Shown: in pieces, positions 53,617 through 61,707 of the stretch
Layout: each line of letters starts with the position of its first letter
Position numbering within the stretch: the stretch's first letter is position 1
Assembly (NCBI GenBank): GCA_041874755.1
Contig: CP102611.1
Location: forward strand, 682,001 to 746,000
Direction: 5' to 3'
DNA: 64,000 nt
From: Chitinibacter sp. SCUT-21
GTDB taxonomy: Bacteria > Pseudomonadota > Gammaproteobacteria > Burkholderiales > Chitinibacteraceae
The notes under the pieces: model-generated
Database searches by the model: none
What the model saw: the letters and a program-made list of their open reading frames with translations, nothing else
What the model was told of the DNA's origin: nothing
Made by a program: the position numbers and the translations under genes

Positions 53617-55470
53617 ATGAATCTGTCACTCCGCCCCACTGTCATTTTGGCCATTTTGCTCGGTCTTTTACTACCCGCCACAATGATTGGCTATTTCAGC
53701 TTGCGTAACGAATTGGCCGCAGCTGAAAAAAACATTCGCCAAGACCACGAACGCTTGGTTGAGATTTTGGTATTGGGAATGCAAGAGCCTTTATGGAATT
53801 TAGCGCCCGAGTCTGGAAAACCGCTGCTTGATTCGGTTATGAGCGATCCACGCGTCGTGCGCATTGTGGTTAACGACTCTTCGCTTGGGGTTTTTCTTAC
53901 CGCTAACAAACCAGAACGCCGTCTACGGCAACTCTCCTCGCTCTCTCATTTAGTGAGTAAGCAAGGTAATGTGATTGGTAATGTCACCCTAGAACTTGAC
54001 GATGGCTTGGCAAAAAAGGCCATCGAACGCAAGCAGCAGCAATATATATTCGCCGTTTTTTTACAGCTATTGTTTAGCTTGGGTTTAATTTTGTTTTTAT
54101 TAAACTCACGCATCTTGCGGCCACTCGAAAAACTGACCCAGCAAGCGGCGCAATTAGCCAACGATCAGCTCGACCGCCCATTTATTTGGCACCGTGAAGA
54201 TGAAATTGGGCAATTAGGGAGTGCGCTAGAACAAACTCGCCTTGCACTTCGTGAAATGATAGGCAAACTGGAACAAAAAAATTTGCAGCTCGAGGCTGAT
54301 TTAATGAGCCGCCAGCAAATTGAATCAGCGCTACGCGTGAGTGAAGACAGGATGCGGCGCCTGGTTGAATCTACCCGCCTAATTCCATGGGATGCACGGC
54401 CTGAAGAATGGCGTTTTACTTATGTGGGGCCACAGGCACAACAATTACTCAATTACCCATTGGCGGTTTGGTATAGCGAAGGCTTCTTATCGAGCTATCT
54501 ACACCCCGATGATAGACATTATGCATATCCACTCTTTGCTGACTCTCATCAACCAGGACAAATTCATGAGTTTGAATGCCGATTACTTGCGGCCAGCGGC
54601 AAAGAGGTTTGGGTGCAAATTATGGCCAGTTGCGATATCGACTCCAGCGGACGCCCCCACCTACAAGGCTTTTTATTTGACATCAGCCAGCGTAAACAAA
54701 GTGAAATTCACTTAGAAAAATACCGCCATCATCTGGAGGAAGTGATTGAAGAGCGCAGCAGAGAATTAGCCGCCAGCACACACGAGCTTGAAATTTTAAC
54801 CAATATCCTCGCACAGGATTTGCGCACACCTTTACGAACGATTGAAGGCTTTAGCCAAGTACTCATCGATGACTACCAAGACCAACTAGACAACAATGCC
54901 CGCAATTACCTGCAGCGTATTCGTGGCGGCATTAATGGCATGTCTAGCCGGATTGATGATTTATTGATGCTGCAGCAATTTTCGCGCGCAGAGATTCGCT
55001 TACAAGAAATTAATCTCACGGCGATGGGTCATGACATCATGGACGAAATTACCATGCTGCAACCCGATCAGCCGTGCGAAATCTTGATCGATGAGGATAT
55101 GCATGCACAAGCCGATGCACGTTTAATCCGGATTGCCCTATTTAACTTGCTTGAAAATGCGTGGAAATACTCACAAACCAAGCCTGTGATTAAAATCAGC
55201 TTCGGTCGCACGCAGGTAAATGGCCAGCTAGTTTATTATGTAGCCGACGAGGGCATCGGTTTTAACATGGCATCGGCTAAGAGTCTTTTCACCCCCTTTC
55301 ATCGCTTGCACTCCCAGTCCCAGTTTAGCGGCAACGGCATCGGCTTAACGGCAACACAACGCATTATTAGCCGCCATGGCGGGCGCATTTGGGCTAAATC
55401 TACCCCCGATGAAGGTACGATCTTCTACTTCACCCTACCGGTTAACGCACCCGATTCATTGCAAAATTAA
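53617..55470 (+). CDS. Membrane sensor kinase homologue with Gln at the phospho-acceptor site
   Basis: A 617-residue membrane protein. Order: membrane segment (about 8-28), short periplasmic part, second segment (about 143-163), HAMP (about 165-220), PAS (about 245-365), a HisKA-like helix pair (about 390-455), and an ATPase domain with NLLENAWKYS, DEGIGFNM and GNGIGL. The acceptor helix reads ILAQDLRTPLRTI: residue 400 is Gln (CAG, 54814-54816) where relatives have His. The ATP-binding residues look intact. It is divergent from dadA and precedes recA by 83 bases. Confidence 0.88.
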   Translation: MNLSLRPTVILAILLGLLLPATMIGYFSLRNELAAAEKNIRQDHERLVEILVLGMQEPLWNLAPESGKPLLDSVMSDPRVVRIVVNDSSLGVFLTANKPERRLRQLSSLSHLVSKQGNVIGNVTLELDDGLAKKAIERKQQQYIFAVFLQLLFSLGLILFLLNSRILRPLEKLTQQAAQLANDQLDRPFIWHREDEIGQLGSALEQTRLALREMIGKLEQKNLQLEADLMSRQQIESALRVSEDRMRRLVESTRLIPWDARPEEWRFTYVGPQAQQLLNYPLAVWYSEGFLSSYLHPDDRHYAYPLFADSHQPGQIHEFECRLLAASGKEVWVQIMASCDIDSSGRPHLQGFLFDISQRKQSEIHLEKYRHHLEEVIEERSRELAASTHELEILTNILAQDLRTPLRTIEGFSQVLIDDYQDQLDNNARNYLQRIRGGINGMSSRIDDLLMLQQFSRAEIRLQEINLTAMGHDIMDEITMLQPDQPCEILIDEDMHAQADARLIRIALFNLLENAWKYSQTKPVIKISFGRTQVNGQLVYYVADEGIGFNMASAKSLFTPFHRLHSQSQFSGNGIGLTATQRIISRHGGRIWAKSTPDEGTIFYFTLPVNAPDSLQN

Positions 55471-55489
55471 CAAACTTTGCATTTGCCTA

Positions 55490-55517
55490 TTGCAATACAG
55501 AACGAATGTTCTATAAT
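55490..55517 (+). promoter_or_regulatory. recA promoter with GAAC-N4-GTTC element
   Basis: TTGCAA (55490-55495), a 16-base spacer and TATAAT (55512-55517) form a good sigma-70 promoter 36 bases upstream of the recA ATG. The spacer contains AGAACGAATGTTCT (55499-55512), a perfect inverted repeat of the form GAAC-N4-GTTC placed to block polymerase. No CTGT-N8-ACAG site of the enterobacterial LexA type is present. Confidence 0.62.
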
Positions 55518-55553
55518 CACTCCACCCAAACACATTAAGTTCAGGACCACACC

Positions 55554-56597
55554 ATGGATGACAACAAAAGCAAAGCGCTAGCCGCCGCCCTCGCCCAGAT
55601 CGAACGCCAATTTGGTAAAGGCGCCATCATGAAAATGGGCGACAACCAAATCGAAAATGATTTGCAAGTGGTTTCCACTGGCTCGCTCGGCTTGGACTTG
55701 GCACTGGGCGTGGGTGGTTTACCACGCGGCCGTATTGTTGAAATCTTTGGACCTGAATCGTCAGGTAAAACCACGCTGTGTCTGCACGTGGTAGCAGAAA
55801 TTCAAAAACTCGGCGGCGTTGCGGCCTACATCGATGCGGAAAACGCGCTCGATCCAATCTACGCGCAAAAACTCGGCGTGAATGTATCGGATATGCTGAT
55901 TTCTCAGCCTGATACTGGCGAGCAAGCGCTGGAAATCGCCGATATGCTGGTACGCTCGGGTGGCGTTGACATTATCGTCGTTGACTCGGTGGCAGCCTTA
56001 ACGCCAAAAGCCGAGATCGAAGGCGAAATGGGCGACGTACACGTAGGTCTGCAAGCTCGCTTGATGAGTCAGGCGCTACGTAAACTGACGGGTAATATCA
56101 AACGTACCAACACGCTGGTGATCTTTATTAACCAGTTGCGCATGAAAATTGGCGCGATGATGCCAGGGCAAAGCCCAGAAACCACCACCGGTGGTAATGC
56201 GCTGAAATTCTACGCCTCAGTTCGTTTGGACATCCGCCGTATCGGCGCGGTGAAAAAAGGCGAAGAAATCATTGGTAACCAAACCAAGGTGAAGGTTGCC
56301 AAAAACAAAGTATCGCCACCATTCCGTGTGATCACGTTTGACATCTTGTACGGCGAAGGTATTTCGCGTGAAGGCGAGATCATCGAGCAAGGCGTAGCCA
56401 ACAAGATCGTCGAAAAATCAGGCGCTTGGTACAGCTACAACGGCAATAAGATCGGCCAAGGCTTAGAAAACTCACGTCAATTCTTGAAAGACAACCCAGA
56501 ATTAGCCGAAGAAATCATGCAAAAAGTACGTGGTAAATTGATTGGCAGCAGCTTGCCGATTGAAATGGGCGGCGAAAACGAAGAAGCTGCGGAATAA
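55554..56597 (+). CDS. recA: Recombinase RecA
   Basis: A 347-residue recombinase that forms filaments on single-stranded DNA and promotes strand exchange and SOS induction. Walker A is GPESSGKT (66-73); [14 protein letters not shown] and the [14 protein letters not shown] segment are family signatures. The acidic C-terminal tail (GGENEEAAE) is typical. It is followed by a terminator and then recX. No intein. Confidence 0.98.
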   Translation: MDDNKSKALAAALAQIERQFGKGAIMKMGDNQIENDLQVVSTGSLGLDLALGVGGLPRGRIVEIFGPESSGKTTLCLHVVAEIQKLGGVAAYIDAENALDPIYAQKLGVNVSDMLISQPDTGEQALEIADMLVRSGGVDIIVVDSVAALTPKAEIEGEMGDVHVGLQARLMSQALRKLTGNIKRTNTLVIFINQLRMKIGAMMPGQSPETTTGGNALKFYASVRLDIRRIGAVKKGEEIIGNQTKVKVAKNKVSPPFRVITFDILYGEGISREGEIIEQGVANKIVEKSGAWYSYNGNKIGQGLENSRQFLKDNPELAEEIMQKVRGKLIGSSLPIEMGGENEEAAE

Positions 56598-56617
56598 TTT
56601 TCGCAACTTCCAACAGC

Positions 56618-56648
56618 CAAAGGCTCTCGCAAGAGGGCCTTTTTTATT
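56618..56648 (+). terminator. Attenuating terminator between recA and recX
   Basis: AAGGC-TCT and AGA-GGGCCTT form a stem with a small bulge around CGCA and are followed by T6. As in other bacteria this probably ends most recA transcripts and lets some reach recX. Confidence 0.75.
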
Positions 56649-56661
56649 CGGAGTAATAAAA

Positions 56662-57129
56662 TTGGCGACGATTTCATTGCGCAATAAAGCGCTGCAAATG
56701 CTTGGGCGACGCGATCACTCGCGCGCCGAGCTAGAGCAAAAGCTCAAAGCGCACACCGAAACACCAGAAGAAATCCCTGCAATTCTGGACGATTTTGAAG
56801 CACGCGGCTGGCTATCCGATAGCCGCTTTGCCGAGCAATGGACGCACTATCGCAGCCAGCGTTACGGCCAAGCCCGCCTAAAACAAGAGTTGCGCCAGCG
56901 CGGGGTCGCCAGCGACATCATCGAAGCCAGCCTTGAAGCCGTCGCCGACAACGAGGAAGCAACCGCGCGCAGATTGTGGCGCAAAAAATTTGGCCAAGCG
57001 CCAGTTGACGCAAAAGAGCGCGCCAAACAACTGCGCTTTCTGGCAAGCCGTGGCTTTAGCACTGCGGTGATTTATCGCGTCGTTAGCGGCGATGTGGATG
57101 ATGACTTGGGCGATTTTGATTTCGAATAA
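56662..57129 (+). CDS. recX: Regulatory protein RecX
   Basis: A 155-residue all-helical modulator that limits RecA filament growth. Tandem three-helix repeats (ALQMLGRRDHSRAELEQKL is the typical first motif) and FEARGWLSDSRFAEQW identify it. The start is TTG at 56662, with GGAG at a good distance; there is no closer ATG in the family position. The frame extends upstream to 56542 but overlaps recA and the terminator. It is in the standard place after recA. Confidence 0.93.
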   Translation: MATISLRNKALQMLGRRDHSRAELEQKLKAHTETPEEIPAILDDFEARGWLSDSRFAEQWTHYRSQRYGQARLKQELRQRGVASDIIEASLEAVADNEEATARRLWRKKFGQAPVDAKERAKQLRFLASRGFSTAVIYRVVSGDVDDDLGDFDFE

Positions 57130-57362
57130 ATACCCTATGCCGTATCAACCCATAACCCCCAGTCTGCCTAAATCTGGAATATATACCCCAGAAAGCCTTA
57201 AGTCATAGACCAAGTCATTCCTAAGCGTCATCGCACCGCAGCGGCCCAATCAGTGAACCGCACACACAGCCGCGATACAAATGCCCTGCCCGCCTACCCG
57301 CACGCGCTGCTTTGCTTTAGAATCTATACCCTTGAATTTAAACTGCGCGCGCGTAACGTCTT

Positions 57363-59981
57363 ATGAAATCATCCCAGATTCGCCAAAAGTTCTTGGACTT
57401 TTTTGCAAGTAAGAGCCACCAAGTCGTGGCTTCATCGTCGCTGATTCCGGCCAACGATCCAACGATCTTGTTTACCAATGCCGGCATGAACCAATTTAAA
57501 GACGTGTTTTTGGGCTTTGATAAACGCCCATACAGCCGCGCAGTTAGCAGCCAAAAATGCGTACGCGCTGGCGGCAAACACAATGACTTGGAAAACGTCG
57601 GCTACACCGCACGCCACCATACTTTCTTTGAAATGCTCGGCAATTTCTCGTTTGGCGATTATTTCAAACGTGAAGCGATTTTGTACGCATGGGAATTTTT
57701 GACCAGCCCTGAATGGTTGGGCATTCCAAAAGAAAAACTAATGGTCACCGTGTATGCCACGGACGACGAAGCGTATGACATTTGGAACAAAGAAGTCGGC
57801 GTTCCAGCAGAGAAAATCGTTCGCATTGGCGACAATAAAGGCGCGCCGTACGCGTCTGACAACTTCTGGCAAATGGGCGACACTGGCCCATGTGGCCCAT
57901 GTTCTGAGATTTTTTACGACCACGGCGATCACATCTGGGGCGGCCCTCCAGGATCGCCAGAAGAAGATGGCGATCGCTTTATCGAGATCTGGAACAACGT
58001 ATTTATGCAGTTCAACCGCGACGAAGCGGGCGTATTGCACCCACTGCCAAAACCATCGGTTGATACCGGCATGGGCTTGGAGCGTATTTCGGCCGTGATG
58101 CAAAAAGTGCACGCGAACTACGAAATCGATTTGTTCCAACACCTATTGGCAGCTGCGCAACGTGAAACCGGCGCGACTGATCCAGAATCACCATCGCTCA
58201 AAGTAATCGCCGATCACATCCGCTCATGTGCCTTCCTGATCGCTGACGGCGCTTTGCCAGCCAACGACGGTCGCGGTTATGTACTGCGCCGAATTATTCG
58301 CCGCGCAATTCGTCACGGCTACAAATTGGGCCAAAAAGGTTACTTCTTCCACAAGCTGGTTGCGCCTCTGGCCGAAGTCATGGGCGATGCTTACCCAGAA
58401 TTGCGTGCACGCAAAGACGTGATTGTTGACGCGCTAAAAACCGAAGAAGAAATCTTTGGCCGCACACTAGAAAACGGCATGACCTTGCTCGACACCGTTT
58501 TGGGTGGTGGCAAGCAAGTATTGGACGGCGAAGTGGCGTTCAAACTGTCCGACACTTATGGCTTCCCAATCGATTTGACTGCCGACGTTTGCCGTGAGCG
58601 CAACGTTACCGTCGACATCGCAGGCTTTGAAGCCGCGCTCGAAGCACAGCGCAAACAATCCAAAGCTGCTGGTACATTCAAAATGACCGCAGGCTTGGCC
58701 TACGAAGGCGAGGCATCTTGCTTCCACGGCTACACCGAAAGCAGCCGCGCCGCTAAAGTGATTGCACTGTACAAAGGCAGCGAACAAGTTGCGCAATTGT
58801 CGGATGGCGACGAAGGCGTGATCGTGTTGGATCACACACCGTTCTACGCCGAGTCTGGCGGCCAAGCGGGCGACACCGGCGTGATTGCCGGTTCGGGCGT
58901 ATTTAATGTGACTGACACGCAAAAAATCAAAGCGGACGTATTTGGCCACCAAGGTCAGATCGTTAGCGGCACGCTCAAAGTGGGCGACGCAGTCACCGCC
59001 AGCATCGATATTTCAAAACGCCAAGCCAGCCAGCGTAACCACTCAGCGACTCACCTATTGCACGCAGCATTGCGCGAAGTACTCGGCACGCACGTTGAGC
59101 AAAAAGGCTCTTTGGTGAATAACGAGCGCACACGTTTTGACTTCTCGCACCCGAAAGCGCTGACTGCGGAAGAAATCGCCAAAGTTGAAGACTTGGTCAA
59201 CCAAGTCATCATGGCCAACGAAGAAGCCGTAGCTAAATTGATGAGCTACGACGACGCGATCAAAAACGGCGCCATGGCGCTGTTTGGCGAAAAATACGGC
59301 GACGAAGTGCGCGTACTGAAAATGGGCGACTTCTCAACCGAATTGTGTGGCGGTACGCACGTTAGCCGCACCGGTGATATTGGTCTCTTTAAAATCGTAT
59401 CAGAAGGCGGCGTTGCTGCTGGTATCCGCCGCGTTGAAGCGATTACGGGAACTGCAGCATTGTCAGCAGTTCAAGCGCAAGACGCTGAACTGAAAGCGGC
59501 TGCCGTTATCGCTGGCGCGCAATCGGGCGAATTGCTAGCTAAGCTGGAAAAACTGCAAGCGGACCTGAAAGCGGCACAAAAGGAAGTTTCATCATTGAAA
59601 GCGCAAATGGCCTTCACGCAATTGGATCAACTAATTGGCGTTGGCATGCGCACTATTAATGGTGTGAAATGCATTGGCAGCGTTGTTGATGGCGTAGAAG
59701 CTGGCATGCTGCGCGAAATGAGCGATAAGCTGATGGATCGTGTAGAAAGCGGCATCGCGCTACTGGCGTGCATTAACGACGATAAAGTCAGCCTAATTGC
59801 ACGTGTGAGCAAAGACCTGACAGGCAAAGTCAAAGCAGGTGAATTGGTCAACGTAGCCGCGCAAATCGTTGGCGGTAAAGGCGGCGGTCGCCCTGACATG
59901 GCACAAGCCGGTGGTACCGATACGAGCAAAGTACAGGAAGCCATGCAAGCTGCGGCAAGCTGGTTGGAAAGCAAGCTTTAA
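57363..59981 (+). CDS. alaS: Alanyl-tRNA synthetase
   Basis: An 872-residue enzyme charging tRNA-Ala. Class II catalytic core ([37 protein letters not shown]), tRNA-binding region, editing domain with HSATH (560-564) and CGGTH (about 662), and a C-terminal oligomerisation/DHHA1 part ([14 protein letters not shown]). ATG at 57363; the 233-base upstream gap (57130-57362) contains no gene and no clear regulatory structure. A strong terminator follows. Confidence 0.97.
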   Translation: MKSSQIRQKFLDFFASKSHQVVASSSLIPANDPTILFTNAGMNQFKDVFLGFDKRPYSRAVSSQKCVRAGGKHNDLENVGYTARHHTFFEMLGNFSFGDYFKREAILYAWEFLTSPEWLGIPKEKLMVTVYATDDEAYDIWNKEVGVPAEKIVRIGDNKGAPYASDNFWQMGDTGPCGPCSEIFYDHGDHIWGGPPGSPEEDGDRFIEIWNNVFMQFNRDEAGVLHPLPKPSVDTGMGLERISAVMQKVHANYEIDLFQHLLAAAQRETGATDPESPSLKVIADHIRSCAFLIADGALPANDGRGYVLRRIIRRAIRHGYKLGQKGYFFHKLVAPLAEVMGDAYPELRARKDVIVDALKTEEEIFGRTLENGMTLLDTVLGGGKQVLDGEVAFKLSDTYGFPIDLTADVCRERNVTVDIAGFEAALEAQRKQSKAAGTFKMTAGLAYEGEASCFHGYTESSRAAKVIALYKGSEQVAQLSDGDEGVIVLDHTPFYAESGGQAGDTGVIAGSGVFNVTDTQKIKADVFGHQGQIVSGTLKVGDAVTASIDISKRQASQRNHSATHLLHAALREVLGTHVEQKGSLVNNERTRFDFSHPKALTAEEIAKVEDLVNQVIMANEEAVAKLMSYDDAIKNGAMALFGEKYGDEVRVLKMGDFSTELCGGTHVSRTGDIGLFKIVSEGGVAAGIRRVEAITGTAALSAVQAQDAELKAAAVIAGAQSGELLAKLEKLQADLKAAQKEVSSLKAQMAFTQLDQLIGVGMRTINGVKCIGSVVDGVEAGMLREMSDKLMDRVESGIALLACINDDKVSLIARVSKDLTGKVKAGELVNVAAQIVGGKGGGRPDMAQAGGTDTSKVQEAMQAAASWLESKL

Positions 59982-60001
59982 TCAAAGAGTGCTTAGCATC
60001 T

Positions 60002-60030
60002 AAAATGGCCACCCTAGGGTGGCCATTTTT
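60002..60030 (+). terminator. Terminator after alaS
   Basis: AAAATGGCCACCCT and AGGGTGGCCATTTT form a perfect 14-base palindrome followed by a T. Confidence 0.88.
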
Positions 60031-60097
60031 ATCTGGGTATACCCGCGAAAAGCACAGCTATGAAAACATATCACGATATACACAACAGGGTATTAAT

Positions 60098-60322
60098 ATG
60101 ACAGCAAAACCAGAACTCGCACTTGGCCGCTATCGGCATTACAAAGGCAACGAATATCAGGTGATTGATTTAGCCCGCCACTCCGAAACCTGTGAATGGC
60201 TAGTCGTATACCGGCCACTGTATGGTGAAGGCGGTTTATGGGTGCGCCCTTTTGCGATGTTTGTAGAAAACGTCGAAATCAATGGCGTAGTGCAAGCTAG
60301 ATTTGCCAAAATCGCAGACTAA
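60098..60322 (+). CDS. DUF1653 family protein
   Basis: A 74-residue single-domain protein of DUF1653, a small beta-barrel fold of unknown function. Signature: GRYRHYKGNEYQVIDLARHS (20 residues), then LVVYRPLYGEGGLWVRP. The ATG at 60098 follows AGGG; the frame upstream to 60005 overlaps the alaS terminator and is not used. The palindrome GGGTATACCC lies at 60035-60044 just upstream. Confidence 0.9.
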   Translation: MTAKPELALGRYRHYKGNEYQVIDLARHSETCEWLVVYRPLYGEGGLWVRPFAMFVENVEINGVVQARFAKIAD

Positions 60323-60376
60323 CAGCAAACTGACAGCCTTAACAAAAATTAACAAAACACAGCAAGGGAAAGAGTA

Positions 60377-61294
60377 ATGGCTGGAGCAAGTTTACTAACA
60401 CTTTTAGACGACATCGCAACCATCTTGGACGACGTTGCGGTGATGACCAAAGTAGCTGCAAAAAAAACCGCTGGCGTATTGGGCGACGATTTGGCACTGA
60501 ACGCCGAGCAAGTCAATGGCGTGCGCGCTGAACGCGAGTTGCCGGTGGTTTGGGCGGTTGCGGTGGGATCGCTCAAAAATAAAATCATTTTGGTGCCAGC
60601 TGCACTGGCGATCAGCGCCTTTATTCCGTGGGCAGTGATTCCACTGTTGATGATCGGTGGTTTGTATTTGTGTTTTGAAGGCGTGGAAAAACTCGCGCAC
60701 AAATTTTTGCACAAAGAAGAATCTGAGCAAGAACAGGAAAACCTCGCCACAGCTTTGCTTGATGAAAATGTCGATTTAGTCGCGCTGGAAAAAGAAAAAA
60801 TCAAAGGCGCAATTCGCACCGATTTTGTCTTGTCAGCCGAAATTATCGTGATCGCACTCGGTACAGTGGCGGACAAATCTCTGTCGACGCAATTTATGGT
60901 GCTCGCCGGTATCGGCGTGATTATGACCGTAGGGGTCTATGGTTTAGTCGCGGGCATTGTGAAACTGGACGATATGGGGTTTTACCTGCAACGTAAAAGC
61001 ACTAGCACGGCTAAAGCACTGGGCAACCTACTCGTAGCCACTGCACCCAAACTGATGAAACTACTCACGATTGTCGGTACAGCCGCAATGTTTTTGGTTG
61101 GTGGCGGCATTTTGACGCATGGCGTACCAGCGCTGCATCACGGCATTGAACACTTAGCAACTGAAAGCGGCAATGTACTGGGTATGGTCGTGCCGAGTAT
61201 CGCCAACCTTGTCGTCGGTTTAATCGCTGGCGCCGTGGCTTTAATCGTGGTTGAGTTTGCAGGTAAATTATTCAGCAAAAAAGCCGCCCACTAA
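60377..61294 (+). CDS. DUF808 (YedI) family membrane protein
   Basis: A 305-residue inner-membrane protein of DUF808/YedI. The start [20 protein letters not shown] is the family signature, followed by [20 protein letters not shown]. Five or six hydrophobic segments lie at about 65-95, 150-190, 235-260 and 270-300. The function in bacteria is not established. A bidirectional terminator follows. Confidence 0.9.
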   Translation: MAGASLLTLLDDIATILDDVAVMTKVAAKKTAGVLGDDLALNAEQVNGVRAERELPVVWAVAVGSLKNKIILVPAALAISAFIPWAVIPLLMIGGLYLCFEGVEKLAHKFLHKEESEQEQENLATALLDENVDLVALEKEKIKGAIRTDFVLSAEIIVIALGTVADKSLSTQFMVLAGIGVIMTVGVYGLVAGIVKLDDMGFYLQRKSTSTAKALGNLLVATAPKLMKLLTIVGTAAMFLVGGGILTHGVPALHHGIEHLATESGNVLGMVVPSIANLVVGLIAGAVALIVVEFAGKLFSKKAAH

Positions 61295-61312
61295 GATCTT
61301 ACGGCAGCAATA

Positions 61313-61340
61313 AAAAAACGCCCTGCGGGGCGTTTTTTTA
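61313..61340. terminator. Bidirectional terminator
   Basis: AAAAAAACGCCC and GGGCGTTTTTTT form a stem around TGCG between convergent genes. Confidence 0.87.
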
Positions 61341-61345
61341 TTGCC

Positions 61346-61525
61346 TTAGAAAAGCCAAGGTCTTGGTCTAGGAATGCGTTGTTCTTCAGATTCTGCCGCG
61401 CTCAATAGGCGTAGTTCACAATACTCTTGTTGTGGTGCGACAGCTTGTACAGCTTGGTTTACGGGGCTTGTTACTACTGGGCTTAATTCTTCTTCGCCAG
61501 CGGTCATATCGAAAATGCGTACCAT
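61346..61525 (-). CDS. Small hypothetical protein, 59 aa
   Basis: A complete frame from ATG (61525) to TAA (61346) on the minus strand gives 59 residues beginning MVRIFDMTAGEEELS and ending IPRPRPWLF. A strong AGGGAGGG ribosome site lies seven bases before the ATG, and a bidirectional terminator sits directly after the stop. TTGAAA-N17-GATATT about 80 bases upstream could be its promoter. No signal peptide, no membrane segment, one Cys; composition acidic then basic. It lies downstream of gcvP, past the gcvP terminator. Function unknown. Confidence 0.68.
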   Translation of the reverse strand: MVRIFDMTAGEEELSPVVTSPVNQAVQAVAPQQEYCELRLLSAAESEEQRIPRPRPWLF

Positions 61526-61671
61526 GATGTAGCCCTCCCTTCTTGTTTAAAGCCTGCGCTTTGTGCCTCAGACCCTTACATTTTTCATCCTTACAACTTG
61601 AATATCGTCCCACCTTGTCAGAATTTCAATCCTTTGATCGATTTTTTTTAATTTATTTTCTAAACGGATAA

Positions 61672-61697
61672 AAAAAGGAGCCCGAAGGCTCCTCTGT
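61672..61697 (-). terminator. Terminator after gcvP
   Basis: On the minus strand GAGGAGCC-TTCG-GGCTCC is followed by TTTTTTTA, immediately after the gcvP stop. Confidence 0.82.
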
Positions 61698-61707
61698 TTT
61701 CACTCGC

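Noticed and set aside
61416..61613. 65-residue minus-strand frame near gcvP
   Set aside because: It overlaps the better-supported 59-residue gene in another frame and lacks a ribosome site.
61526..61707. Possible glycine riboswitch near gcvP
   Set aside because: This stretch is downstream of gcvP; a glycine riboswitch would be expected upstream of the operon, outside the window, and the tandem aptamer pattern is not seen.
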